DNA from: K189A clade bacterium
GTDB lineage: Bacteria > Pseudomonadota > Gammaproteobacteria > Pseudomonadales > Azotimanducaceae
Direction of reading: 5' to 3'
Assembly: GCA_018607725.1 (NCBI GenBank)
Contig: JABBAY010000102.1
Coordinates: 9,137-43,977, forward strand
DNA: 34,841 nucleotides
Notes under the pieces: model-generated
What the model was told of the DNA's origin: nothing
Database searches by the model: none
Seen by the model: the letters and a program-made list of their open reading frames with translations, nothing else
Program-made: the position numbers and the translations under genes
In this document: one piece after another, positions 1-7,816 of the stretch
How the letters are laid out: every line of letters begins with the position of its first letter
Numbering within the stretch: the stretch's first letter is position 1

Positions 1-62
1 TTCTAAGCTGTTTTCTAAGCTGTTTTCTAAGCTGTTTTCTAAGTTGTTTTCTAAGATGTTTT
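1..62. repeat. 12-bp tandem repeat, five copies, at window edge
   Basis: Five back-to-back copies of TTCTAAGCTGTT (copies 4 and 5 carry one substitution each) fill bases 1-60, and two further T continue the pattern. The left end is cut by the window, so the array may be longer. Because the unit is a multiple of three, one plus-strand frame (from base 2) reads SKLF five times, the last as SKMF, and stops at 62-64; it could be the C-terminus of a gene lying left of the window, but nothing else supports this. The other plus frame containing TTC TAA has a stop in each copy. Confidence 0.9.
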
Positions 63-155
63 AGACGCCTAAAGCAAAAATAGTACTTTTATAACCAAAA
101 AAAAGCCTGATCTAACATTTTTTCAAGCAAAATCTTGAGGCGGCGACCGCCTAAC

Positions 156-214
156 TAAAAGTGCTTGGGTTAAAAGTGCTTGGGTTAAAAGTGCTTGGGT
201 TAAAGGTGCTTGAT
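156..214. repeat. 15-bp tandem repeat, four copies
   Basis: Three identical copies of TAAAAGTGCTTGGGT (156-170, 171-185, 186-200) are followed by a fourth, diverged copy ending at 214. No ATG-led frame runs through the array. It is a simple direct repeat without spacers, so not a CRISPR. It is a different unit from the 12-bp repeat 90 bases upstream. Confidence 0.9.
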
Positions 215-480
215 AAAGACAGCTACGTTTCCTCAGAGTCAATATACTGATGAGCTACTGGTTGAAATTTGACACAACACAAAAAGTAAAACATTTGCGG
301 GCGCTAATAGGCTTGGCGCAGATCATGTAAAAATAACTTCGTCGATGCTAAATCGCGCTGGTTACGGTACCGAGACTTCTGTGCCTGGTTCGGTGACACC
401 AGGCTGATGCGGCGTTGCCGGTTGATAACACTCTGGCTGTTGCGAAAGCCTGAGTCAGACATGTCGAGAGGATAAAACCT
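215..480. other. non-coding stretch upstream of the dioxygenase remnant
   Basis: With 65-155 this makes up the rest of the gene-free left end. I see no credible gene. A TTGACA hexamer lies at 269-274 but there is no good -10 at the right distance, so I do not call a promoter. A Shine-Dalgarno-like AGAGG lies shortly before base 481 and belongs to the following broken gene. Confidence 0.5.
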
Positions 481-753
481 ATGACCACAACAGGAATGCC
501 GGCGCCGACTCGGGAGATTGCGCAAGCGCTGCGAGACCTGGAGCAGTTCGGCTTGGCGTTACTATATGATCAGTTGACGCCGCCGCAACTGCAGCTGGCA
601 CGACAGGCGACCTATGCTGCTATAGCGGATGATGTCGTCGAAAACCGATTTCAGGGATTTGCTTTAGATTATGCTGACGCCGATATCCGCGTCTGGAATA
701 TCCTTAACCGACATGCTGATAGATACCCCGTGGTAGGTGTTGGTTCGGGCTAA
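481..753 (+). pseudogene. N-terminal remnant of a phytanoyl-CoA dioxygenase (PhyH) family gene
   Basis: The 90-residue product resembles the first third of PhyH-type Fe(II)/2-oxoglutarate oxygenases: an N-terminal helix with LRDLEQFGLALL, then LTPPQLQLARQA, then GFALDYADADIRVWNILNR, which matches the family's 'RVWNLLNR' segment. Family members are usually around 260-300 residues, and the metal-binding HxD...H motif lies well beyond residue 90. Here the frame stops at GVGSG and no continuation is visible in any frame before the oppositely oriented acyl-CoA dehydrogenase ends at 896. A ribosome-binding site (GAGAGG, about 9 bases before ATG) is intact, so a short peptide could still be made, but the enzyme would be inactive. 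Assignment to PhyH rests on a short match. Confidence 0.6.
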
Positions 754-858
754 GGGAGCGGGCTTGTGGCGCAAAATTGCCAACGACTAGCTCAATATCG
801 TTTTGGCTTAGTTGGCTTGTGGATAAATCGACTTAGGCAGCTGGCGCTGCCTGAATTT

Positions 859-889
859 CGGCCCACGTGCCCCGAGGGCAAGTGGGCCG
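859..889. terminator. strong stem-loop just downstream of the acyl-CoA dehydrogenase pair
   Basis: CGGCCCAC (859-866) pairs with GTGGGCCG (882-889), followed by one mismatch and a further 5-bp stem TGCCC/GGGCA, closing on a three-base CGA loop. It sits seven bases past the stop codon of the minus-strand gene ending at 896. There is no real T-run after it on the minus strand, so it may act as an RNA-stabilising 3' hairpin rather than a classical intrinsic terminator. Confidence 0.5.
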
Positions 890-895
890 GGTCTG

Positions 896-2038
896 CTAGT
901 AGCCGTTCAGTGTTGCTAGACGATCGTAGTGGTAGCCAGCGTCACCAAAGGTTTTTTCGGCAACTCGGGCACGTTTCAGAAAGAAACCAATCTCATATTC
1001 ATCAGTCATGCCTATGCCACCATGCATCTGTATGCCTTCTGAGGAGATTTGGTGCAGTGTTTCACACAGCTGGGCCTTAGCCGCTGAGGCAAGGGTGGGC
1101 AGATCTGCATCGCGGCCTTCATCCAACGCGGACAACGCATCTATCAAGATCGATTTTGACAGTTCAAGGTTGCAATACATATCGACGGCGCGATGCTGGA
1201 GTGACTGGAATGCGCCAATTTTAGTTTCAAACTGGGTTCGTTCTTTCAGGTAGGCCAATGTCCTTTCAAAAACTTCCAGTGACGTTCCGAGCATTTCTGC
1301 AGCCATACCCAGCGCAGCGCGATCCAACACTGGGTCTAATATATCGGCGCCATGGTCTAGTTCGCCGAGTATCGCCGAAGCCTCGACAGTTACGTTAGTA
1401 AAGGTAATCTTGGCGGCATTACGGCTGTCGACCATTTGGGTGCGGGTTACTTCAACGCCGGCGGCGGCCTGATCGACCAGGAACAGGGTGATGCCTTGCC
1501 GGTCATGAGTGCCGCCACTGGTGCGCGTCGCAACAATCAAGGTGTCGGCAATGTGACCGTCCAAAACAAAGGCCTTGGCGCCGTTGATTTTGTAGCCGCC
1601 GGCAGATAATTCTGCACGAGTCTCAATTCTGTGTGGACTAAAGTGGGCGGTTTCATCGAGTGCGAGGGCCATCAATAAGGTGCCTTCAGCCAACTTGGGT
1701 AACAACTGTTTCTTTTGAGTTTCATTACCCCCCAGCGTGATAGCAGACGCGCCAACCAAAATGGAGGCCACTAGCGGTGAGGCGGCCAGGGTGCGGCCAG
1801 TTTCTTCCAGCACAATACCCAGGCCATGAAAGCCAAAATCCAGGCCGCCAAATTCTTCGGGTATACAGATGCCAGCCCAGCCCATGTCGACCATCTGAGT
1901 CCACAGGTGTTTCGAATAACCCAGCTCGTCCTTGGCATCACGTAATGCGCGAAACTGGGTAACTGGTGCCGCTGCGGTCATCAGGTCCTTGGCGCTGTCT
2001 TTCAGCAAGGTTTGTTCTTCGTTTAATATTAAAGCCAT
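896..2038 (-). CDS. acyl-CoA dehydrogenase, non-catalytic-type partner subunit (FadE-like)
   Basis: The 380-residue protein has the acyl-CoA dehydrogenase fold: helical N-terminus, GWAGICIPEEFGGLDFGFHG near residues 50-70, a central beta domain, and the C-terminal QMHGGIGMTDEYEIGFFLKRA segment that normally contacts FAD. The usual substrate/FAD signature of the form GxxxMTEPxAGSD is degraded to ALDETAHFSPH. Such divergence, plus a second acyl-CoA dehydrogenase gene only 33 bases upstream, fits alpha2beta2 heterotetrameric enzymes such as the mycobacterial FadE26-FadE27 or FadE28-FadE29 pairs, in which this would be the partner subunit. A clear AAGGA site precedes the ATG. Likely role: dehydrogenation of a CoA-activated bulky side chain (steroid, terpenoid or branched acid); the substrate cannot be read from sequence. 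Confidence 0.85.
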   Translation of the reverse strand: MALILNEEQTLLKDSAKDLMTAAAPVTQFRALRDAKDELGYSKHLWTQMVDMGWAGICIPEEFGGLDFGFHGLGIVLEETGRTLAASPLVASILVGASAITLGGNETQKKQLLPKLAEGTLLMALALDETAHFSPHRIETRAELSAGGYKINGAKAFVLDGHIADTLIVATRTSGGTHDRQGITLFLVDQAAAGVEVTRTQMVDSRNAAKITFTNVTVEASAILGELDHGADILDPVLDRAALGMAAEMLGTSLEVFERTLAYLKERTQFETKIGAFQSLQHRAVDMYCNLELSKSILIDALSALDEGRDADLPTLASAAKAQLCETLHQISSEGIQMHGGIGMTDEYEIGFFLKRARVAEKTFGDAGYHYDRLATLNGY

Positions 2039-2071
2039 GTTGTTATCCTTTGTGCTTAGCTGGCAGGCAAA

Positions 2072-3259
2072 TTATTTAGTGGGAAGACCCAATACATTTT
2101 TGGCCACCACATTTTTATTGATTTCGGTAGTGCCGCCTTCAATAGAATTGGCTTTGGAGCGCAGCCAACCTCGTGTTTGCATGATTTCCCAATCATTGAA
2201 GCCATCGCCTTGCCAGCCGATGCCCTGTGTGCCCATCATGTCGATCATCATTTCAGAGCGGTGTTTGTTGAGTTCCGCCCCTACAGCCTTGAGGATCGAC
2301 GATGCAGCACCGTCGCCCAGGCCAGCTTTCAATTCTTGGCCAACCCGTGCATAGGTCAAGCCATAGGCTTTCTGGCGCACTTGGTATTTGGCAATTTCGC
2401 GCCGCATGGCTGAGTCATCAAGACGACCTGAAGCATCTTCACCCAAATATTTTTTTGCCTGTTCGTGCATGGGGGTCTGAGGGCTCTGGGCGGTACCAAA
2501 GTCACCAATATTGGTGCGCTCGTGTTGCAGCAGACGCTTGGCGATGGTCCAACCTTTGTTCAGTTCGCCCACTTGGTTGCGCGCTGGTACACGCACATCG
2601 TCAAAGAAGGTTTCGCAGAACGGACTTTCGCCGGAAATTAACTGAATGGGTTTGACGGTAACTCCAGGGCTTTGCATGTCGAATAAAATAAAGCTGATAC
2701 CGTTGTGTTTCACTGTAGTGTCAGTTCGCACCAGACAGAAAATCCAGTCACATCGATCGGCATAGGAGGTCCAGACTTTCTGGCCGTTGATCACATATTC
2801 ATCACCGTCCCGTACCGCTTTGGTTTGTAAACCCGCAAGGTCAGACCCTGCGCCAGGTTCTGAGTAACCCTGACACCAGCGAATTTCGCCGCGAACAATT
2901 TTCGGCAAGTGTTCTAGCTTTTGCGCTTCGTTGGCAAACTCGAGCAACACAGGCCCCAGCATCCACAGACCAAAACTGTTCAGGGCGGGGCGCGCTTTAA
3001 TGCGGCTTAACTCGCTTTCGAGCACTGCATTTTCTGCCATAGACAGACCGCCGCCGCCATATTGGGTTGGCCACATGGGTGCGGTCCAGCCTTTAGCGGC
3101 CATTCGATCAAGCCAGAGTTTCGAATCTGGGTTGCTAAAGGTCGCATTCCTGCCACCCCAGACAACTTCTTCAGCGGTCATTGGGCTGCGCATGCTCGCA
3201 GGGCAGTTTCCTTCGAGCCAGGCACGAGTGTCGGCGCGAAATTGATCAACGTCAGGCAT
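2072..3259 (-). CDS. acyl-CoA dehydrogenase, catalytic-type subunit (FadE-like)
   Basis: This 395-residue flavoprotein oxidises an acyl-CoA to its enoyl-CoA, passing electrons to electron-transfer flavoprotein. Visible landmarks are GWTAPMWPTQYGGGG (about 58-71), the FAD/substrate loop CQGYSEPGAGSDLA (129-142), KVWTSYAD (161-168), and LLQHERTNIG, whose Glu247 aligns with the catalytic base position of the FERT motif in isovaleryl-CoA dehydrogenase. It is the first gene of a two-gene operon with the diverged dehydrogenase that starts 33 bases downstream, and I infer that the two form one heteromeric enzyme. The start is supported by GAGGA about seven bases before ATG. The sequence type (WxQGYSEPGAGSD with the C-terminal GTTEINKNVVAKNVLGLP) is common among dehydrogenases acting on polycyclic or branched substrates. 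Confidence 0.9.
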   Translation of the reverse strand: MPDVDQFRADTRAWLEGNCPASMRSPMTAEEVVWGGRNATFSNPDSKLWLDRMAAKGWTAPMWPTQYGGGGLSMAENAVLESELSRIKARPALNSFGLWMLGPVLLEFANEAQKLEHLPKIVRGEIRWCQGYSEPGAGSDLAGLQTKAVRDGDEYVINGQKVWTSYADRCDWIFCLVRTDTTVKHNGISFILFDMQSPGVTVKPIQLISGESPFCETFFDDVRVPARNQVGELNKGWTIAKRLLQHERTNIGDFGTAQSPQTPMHEQAKKYLGEDASGRLDDSAMRREIAKYQVRQKAYGLTYARVGQELKAGLGDGAASSILKAVGAELNKHRSEMMIDMMGTQGIGWQGDGFNDWEIMQTRGWLRSKANSIEGGTTEINKNVVAKNVLGLPTK

Positions 3260-3288
3260 TTTGTCGTCCTCAGTAGTAATTACGGCTT

Positions 3289-3294
3289 AGTATA
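3289..3294 (-). promoter_or_regulatory. possible -10 element of the acyl-CoA dehydrogenase operon
   Basis: On the minus strand TATACT occurs about 30 bases before the ATG at 3259, which would give a 5' leader of roughly 24 bases. No convincing -35 hexamer lies 16-19 bases upstream, so this is a weak call. The palindromic neighbourhood also reads TATAAT on the plus strand, but no plus-strand gene follows. Confidence 0.3.
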
Positions 3295-3406
3295 ATTAGG
3301 TTTGCCCCCATTTTGCTACCTGTGACAGGAGCCAGTGATATAGGGGTATTCATGGTGACCCCGGAAAGCCGTATCGGTCTGGTTAAAACTCGCAGGACCC
3401 GACGGC

Positions 3407-4102
3407 TTAAGTGTTCTTGGAGAACAATTGGATTCGTCGGCCGCGTGGCTTAGGCGTCACACTTGTCGAAGGTAGCTGGCAAATTCGGTCCATTCTGGTG
3501 ATTGAGCCGTCAGCATATTCCCAGACCAGTTGCTCGCCCTGCAAATAACGCTGCACGACAATGGGGCCCCAGCCTAGCAAGTTAAAATTCAATGTCCCGT
3601 CGTTCCAGGTCATGCTGGAAGAGGTGCGAGGGCAGTAGGCTGTATCGCCTAGGGTGAATAAGACGTCACCTTCCGTATCGTCGGTGTTGATATGTGCCGT
3701 GCTGTTTGGGCCCGCATCATGAATAACGCCAGCTGTGGTAATGACGGTGCGCCCGCCACACTGTTCGATCCGTTCTACATGGCCAACCTTGCCTTCAACG
3801 CCTACCCACAAGCCGCGAATATCAGCTGCGCCATCGATCAACGGTTCGGTACAGTCCGCTAAGATAGGCTGCGGAAAGTGGGCGTAGCCACACCCGGGGG
3901 TGTTGCCCTTGGGTATCTCCGCGGCCAGTTTGCCACTGCCGTCTAAAACCGGTAGCTCGCAGTAATTCAACAAGCTGCCATCTCCCGCTAAGGTGTCAGG
4001 ATTAATGGTCAGCGGCGGTCTAGGCGAGAAAAACAGCAACCAGAATACTGCCATGATCAACACCGAGATGGTCACGGCAATACGAGTGAGTCGTCTTTTC
4101 AT
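3407..4102 (-). CDS. hypothetical membrane-anchored or exported protein
   Basis: I do not recognise a family for this 231-residue protein. It starts MKRRLTR followed by a hydrophobic stretch (about residues 7-27, ending FSPRPP) that reads as an uncleaved signal anchor; no lipobox is visible. The rest is predicted to face the periplasm: it is rich in Gly, Asp and Thr, contains about seven cysteines (e.g. NYCELP, GCGYAH, ADCTEP, EQCGG, AYCPR, RICQLP), which suggests disulfides, and looks mostly beta. An AGAGG ribosome site precedes the ATG. It lies 48 bases downstream of the dehalogenase-like gene on the same strand, so it may be co-transcribed, but no functional link is evident. Confidence 0.75.
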   Translation of the reverse strand: MKRRLTRIAVTISVLIMAVFWLLFFSPRPPLTINPDTLAGDGSLLNYCELPVLDGSGKLAAEIPKGNTPGCGYAHFPQPILADCTEPLIDGAADIRGLWVGVEGKVGHVERIEQCGGRTVITTAGVIHDAGPNSTAHINTDDTEGDVLFTLGDTAYCPRTSSSMTWNDGTLNFNLLGWGPIVVQRYLQGEQLVWEYADGSITRMDRICQLPSTSVTPKPRGRRIQLFSKNT

Positions 4103-4150
4103 AGGTGCCTCTGGAGATTTGAGTCTAGCTGATCATGTGCTTCAGCCAAT

Positions 4151-5212
4151 TCAGGTTGAGCGTATCAGATCAATGATCACTTGGCTTACTTGCTGGGGGC
4201 TGCTTTCCTGGACGAAATGACCACCATCTTTGATCATCGTATGGGGCAGTCCTTTGGTGCCGGGTACCTTCTCCAAAAATTCCGCATCCAGACCTTTGGT
4301 GACTGGATCATTGTCAGCAAAGGCACACAAGAATGGTTTATGGAAGTTCTCAAAAAACACCCAGGCTTTGCGCTGTTCTTCCAGCGATGGGTCTGTGGGT
4401 AAGGTCGGCACCTGGCTGGGCATCGCGCGGACGCCCATCTTATAGCGGGGCGCTGGGAAGGGCGCATTGTAGGCTTTTGCCAGCGGCGATTGGACCAGTG
4501 CATCGAGACCCAGCTTATGGGCCAGAAACAGCAGTGCCTTAGCGATATTCGAGCGTTTTTCCATGGTCAAGGACATCATGAGGCCGACGGGCACGTCGGG
4601 GGTTTCCCAACAAAATTTTTGCCAGTAGGCGAACTTGGTGGCAGCTGAACCTTCCATCTGGCTCAATGCCGTTTGCATCTCCATCAGCGACGGTGTGGGT
4701 GCATTCGCGCGAAACGCCTCAACTTCCTTGACGACTTCGTCAGGCAGTTCCGGGTTGTAGGGCAGGCCTGTGTTGGCGATGACCACGCGATCAAAACGTT
4801 CAGCGTGATTCACGACCAGTCGCAGACCAACGAGACCGCCCCAGTCCTGGCCAAAGAATGTGAGACCCTTGAGGTCGTTGGCGATCAGCCACTGGCCCAT
4901 CCAATCTACCTGATGCTGGTAACTGTAGTCTTCGAGTCGCGCGGGCTTATCTGACTTGCCGTAACCAGGTAAGTCAGGTGCGATCACACGCATGCCGGCA
5001 TCCACCAAATAGGGAATCATCTTGCGATACAAGTAACTCCAAACGGGCTGACCGTGCATGCACAGGACCAAGGGGCCGTCTTTCGGACCTTCATCCAGAT
5101 GATGAATCCGCAGGTCGCTGCCATCTGTTGTCTTGATGAGGGTGTAGTGAGGCGCGAAGGGATAGTCGGCCAAGTCAGCAAAATGCGAGTCTGGTGTGCG
5201 CAATATTTCCAT
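4151..5212 (-). CDS. haloalkane-dehalogenase-like alpha/beta hydrolase
   Basis: The 353-residue protein matches the haloalkane dehalogenase branch of the alpha/beta hydrolases. HGQPVWSYLYRKMIP (53-67) supplies the oxyanion region, GQDWGG (121-126) the nucleophile Asp123 with the halide-stabilising Trp124, FADNDPVT (298-305) the probable acid, and GGHFVQE (330-336) the catalytic His332. The order nucleophile-acid-His resembles subfamily I (DhlA type). At 353 residues it is longer than the usual ~300; the extra length is in the cap (about 150-285). The reading frame is open back to 5329, but that would overlap the upstream gene; ATG at 5212 has an AAGGA site and the conserved start. Cytoplasmic, hydrolysing C-halogen bonds if the family activity is kept; many relatives are untested and some could act on other substrates. 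Confidence 0.85.
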   Translation of the reverse strand: MEILRTPDSHFADLADYPFAPHYTLIKTTDGSDLRIHHLDEGPKDGPLVLCMHGQPVWSYLYRKMIPYLVDAGMRVIAPDLPGYGKSDKPARLEDYSYQHQVDWMGQWLIANDLKGLTFFGQDWGGLVGLRLVVNHAERFDRVVIANTGLPYNPELPDEVVKEVEAFRANAPTPSLMEMQTALSQMEGSAATKFAYWQKFCWETPDVPVGLMMSLTMEKRSNIAKALLFLAHKLGLDALVQSPLAKAYNAPFPAPRYKMGVRAMPSQVPTLPTDPSLEEQRKAWVFFENFHKPFLCAFADNDPVTKGLDAEFLEKVPGTKGLPHTMIKDGGHFVQESSPQQVSQVIIDLIRST

Positions 5213-5246
5213 GATGGGTGTCCTTGTTCCGTGGTCGTGGATGTTT

Positions 5247-5687
5247 TTAGGCGATGCTGCTGTCAGCGCCAAAAAAACCGGCAACATCAACAGTTTCAAT
5301 ATTGAGTTGGCCGGCGAGGCCGGCGGCACGATGCGCGCCGATCTCCTGCATTTTTGGTGATTGCATCATCTCCAGCATCGCCTGGCGGGACGGATACATG
5401 GCGATGGCCACCTTGTCCCACAATTCCTCAACCTCACCCAGCATCAGGCGTTCGACGGTGCCTGAAAATATGGCGCCGCCACCAAACTCCTTGAGTAGCA
5501 TTGATACGGCAGCACCGTAGAGATTATAGGCTTGCTCGCCAGTGAGGTCTGACGCTCGGCCATCCTCGTATTCGGCGCGAGCCTTGAACTTAAGCAGATT
5601 GACCATGAAGATTGGACCCTCAGCGCCGGGCTCGAAAAAACCTTTGAGCTGGGCTTCGTTAGGGTAAACACTGTTTTTGACTTCCAC
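5247..5687 (-). CDS. DUF1330-like dimeric alpha/beta-barrel protein
   Basis: The 146-residue product contains GPIFMVNLLKFKARAEYEDGR (shortened: start near residue 24), GAAVSMLLKEFGGGAIFSG and a C-terminal WDKVAIAMYPSRQAMLEMM segment, the pattern of DUF1330/EthD-like proteins with a ferredoxin-like dimeric barrel. The molecular role of this family is unknown; members often sit beside oxygenases or hydrolases. Translation starts at a GTG (5687-5685) preceded by AAGAGGA with good spacing. It is the first gene of a probable operon: the dehalogenase-like gene begins 34 bases after its stop. It is longer than the ~95-residue core of DUF1330, with an extra loop around the conserved Tyr/Glu-rich segment. 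Confidence 0.75.
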   Translation of the reverse strand: MEVKNSVYPNEAQLKGFFEPGAEGPIFMVNLLKFKARAEYEDGRASDLTGEQAYNLYGAAVSMLLKEFGGGAIFSGTVERLMLGEVEELWDKVAIAMYPSRQAMLEMMQSPKMQEIGAHRAAGLAGQLNIETVDVAGFFGADSSIA

Positions 5688-5752
5688 GGTTGATCCTCTT
5701 TCAATGAATGAAAAATGGTTGGCGTGGCGGTGATTTAATACTAATTAAAAAC

Positions 5753-5767
5753 TAATGACAAACATTA
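5753..5767. promoter_or_regulatory. possible regulator-binding inverted repeat
   Basis: TAATG (5753-5757) and CATTA (5763-5767) form an inverted repeat with a five-base spacer in the AT-rich region between the divergent DUF1330-like and GH3 genes. ACTAAT and ATTAGT copies flank it. No adjacent regulator gene identifies a binding protein, so this is only a candidate operator. Confidence 0.25.
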
Positions 5768-5953
5768 ACGGTGATTAGTGTCAGGATGGTAATCCGTGCT
5801 ACCACCGATGCAACTCAGATCGATCGGCACTGCTCGCCCTATGAGCTGAGCCAGTGGTTTGTTGAAAGCAGTGGCTTCCCCTTGGTACAACTGTCTGTTA
5901 GTTGCGTGCTAGACTCGCTGGCATATTGAAGCCGAGTCTCGGAGCGTAGAACT

Positions 5954-7807
5954 ATGAAAACAATGAACCTAGATGGCCTGGTATTTCGCGATCTGGATCA
6001 TGACGGGGTCTTGTCCGTGTTTGAAGATCATCGACTGCCCGCGGCTATCCGTGCTAAGGACCTGTTGGCACGTATGACATTGGCGGAGAAGGCCGGTGTG
6101 ATGATGCATGGCACGGCTCAGACTCATGGTCCTTATGGCATGCTGGGGATCGGTGCCGAATATCTTCTGCCAGCGAACCGGCAGTTGATTGTGAGCGATG
6201 GTGTGAATCATCTGCTGACGCGTCTGGATGCTGACCCAAAGACCTTCGCTGAACAAAATAATGCCCTGCAGAAGCTCGCGGCTGAAACCCGGCTTGGGAT
6301 TCCCGTCACCATCAGCACGGATCCTCGGCATCACTTTGCTCATGTTACCGGGGCGAGTTCCAGGGCCATGGGCTTTTCCCAGTGGCCGGAAACCACCGGG
6401 CTAGCGGCGGTAGGCAGCGCGGCACTGGTAGAACAATTTGCTGCGATCGCCCGCGCCGAATATCGCGCGGTGGGTATTCATATGGCGCTGTCGCCGCAGG
6501 CGGATATTGCCACAGAACCCCGTTGGCCGAGAATCTCCGGCACCTTTGGCGAGGACCCTATGTTAGCTCGGACACTGGTTGCCGCTTATGTGGTCGGCAT
6601 GCAGGCGGGTTCAGGCGGTTTGAATAAAGACAGCGTTGCTTGTGTCGTTAAACACTGGGTTGGCTATCCGGCGGCCCCTGAAGGCTTCGATGGACACAAT
6701 GCCTATGGTCGTTATTCGCTTTTGACTGAAGCCTCCTTGAGCACGCATATCGAAGCGTTTCTGGATGCCTTTAAAGTCAATGTCGCCGGTGTGATGCCAA
6801 CCTACACGATATTGAAAGATCTGTTGTTGCAAGACTTGGCCTTAAACGGTGAGTTGTTAGAGTCGGTGGCCGGTGGTTTTTCCGCCCAGTTGATTGAGGG
6901 CCTGTTGCGCACCGAGCATCAGTTCAAGGGTTTTGTGCTGTCTGACTGGGCTATTTTTCGGGATGCCAAAGAAGCCACGTTTAATCCCACTCAAATGCAA
7001 ACTCCTGACGATATCAGTATGCCTTGGGGGGTCGAAGCACTGACACGAGAACAACGGTTCGCCAAGGCGGTGAACGCCGGCTGCGATCAGTTAGGTGGTG
7101 AGGAAGATGTGGCGACGTTATTGCGGGTCATCGATCAGGGTTTGATCGAATTGTCTCGAGTTGATGAGGCAGTGTATCGCATGTTGCTGCCAAAATTTGA
7201 GCAAGGTTTGTTTGAAAACCCGTTGGTGGATGCCGCGGCGGCGGTGGCGATCGTCGGTTCGAAAGACGCGGTGAAGGCCGGCAGGGAGGCCCAACGTCGC
7301 TCCTTGATTTGTTTAAAGAAACCTTCGTTGATCAAACCTGGTGCCAAAATCTATTTGGAAAATATTAATGCTGCCGTCGAGGATAGCTGTACGTTGGCAG
7401 AGGCCGATGTGGCGATTATTCGATTATCGACGCCCCATCAAATGTTACATCCTAATTTTTTCTTTGGTAGCCGGCAGCAGGAGGGTGATATCGATTTTAA
7501 GCCTGCGGCGGAAGACACCCTGCGTCTACAAGTACTCGCCAGTCAGGTACCCACCATCGCTGTGCTGCAGATGAGTCGGCCAGCGATTATCACCGATATC
7601 ATTGATCAGCTGGATGGCGTCTATGTGGACCTGGGCGTGGCCGATGATGTACTGCTGACAGCCATTATTGAGGCTCAAGATACAGAAGGCCGACTGCCCT
7701 TTGAGTTACCATCTTCCATGACCGCAGTTAAACAGGCCCGCTCGGACCTGCCCTGTGACAGTAAAGACCCACTGTTTTCGATCCGTTCAGACTATAGAAA
7801 TGTCTGA
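5954..7807 (+). CDS. glycoside hydrolase family 3 beta-glucosidase-like enzyme
   Basis: A 617-residue GH3 protein. It opens with the family start FRDLDHDGVLSVFEDHR, an Asp-rich loop (13-25) of the type seen in many GH3 enzymes, then DLLARMTLAEKAGVM (36-50), STDPRHHF (121-128), WPRISGTFGEDPMLA (191-205), VKHWVGY (232-238) and FVLSDWAIF (327-335). Asp331 in SDW is the expected nucleophile. A shortened second (alpha/beta sandwich) domain follows from about 430 to 590; the general acid is not obvious. Many GH3 glucosidases are 700-850 residues, so the C-terminal part, including any fibronectin-type domain, is reduced. No signal peptide is visible, hence likely cytoplasmic and acting on an imported glycoside. 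Start supported by GGAG upstream. It is followed by an SGNH esterase on the same strand. Confidence 0.85.
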   Translation: MKTMNLDGLVFRDLDHDGVLSVFEDHRLPAAIRAKDLLARMTLAEKAGVMMHGTAQTHGPYGMLGIGAEYLLPANRQLIVSDGVNHLLTRLDADPKTFAEQNNALQKLAAETRLGIPVTISTDPRHHFAHVTGASSRAMGFSQWPETTGLAAVGSAALVEQFAAIARAEYRAVGIHMALSPQADIATEPRWPRISGTFGEDPMLARTLVAAYVVGMQAGSGGLNKDSVACVVKHWVGYPAAPEGFDGHNAYGRYSLLTEASLSTHIEAFLDAFKVNVAGVMPTYTILKDLLLQDLALNGELLESVAGGFSAQLIEGLLRTEHQFKGFVLSDWAIFRDAKEATFNPTQMQTPDDISMPWGVEALTREQRFAKAVNAGCDQLGGEEDVATLLRVIDQGLIELSRVDEAVYRMLLPKFEQGLFENPLVDAAAAVAIVGSKDAVKAGREAQRRSLICLKKPSLIKPGAKIYLENINAAVEDSCTLAEADVAIIRLSTPHQMLHPNFFFGSRQQEGDIDFKPAAEDTLRLQVLASQVPTIAVLQMSRPAIITDIIDQLDGVYVDLGVADDVLLTAIIEAQDTEGRLPFELPSSMTAVKQARSDLPCDSKDPLFSIRSDYRNV

Positions 7808-7816
7808 TCTTTTAAA

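Noticed and set aside
1-214. Possible CRISPR array in the left-end repeats
   Set aside because: Units are 12 and 15 bases and directly adjacent, with no spacers and no cas genes.
304-525. Minus-strand open frame of 73 codons
   Set aside because: Overlaps the start of the dioxygenase remnant, has no family pattern and no convincing ribosome site.
766-1080. Plus-strand open frame as continuation of the dioxygenase
   Set aside because: Runs antisense into the acyl-CoA dehydrogenase 3' end and shows no dioxygenase motifs such as HxD.
5213-5329. Longer N-terminus for the dehalogenase-like protein
   Set aside because: Would overlap the DUF1330-like gene by about 80 bases; ATG at 5212 has a good ribosome site and a family-like start.
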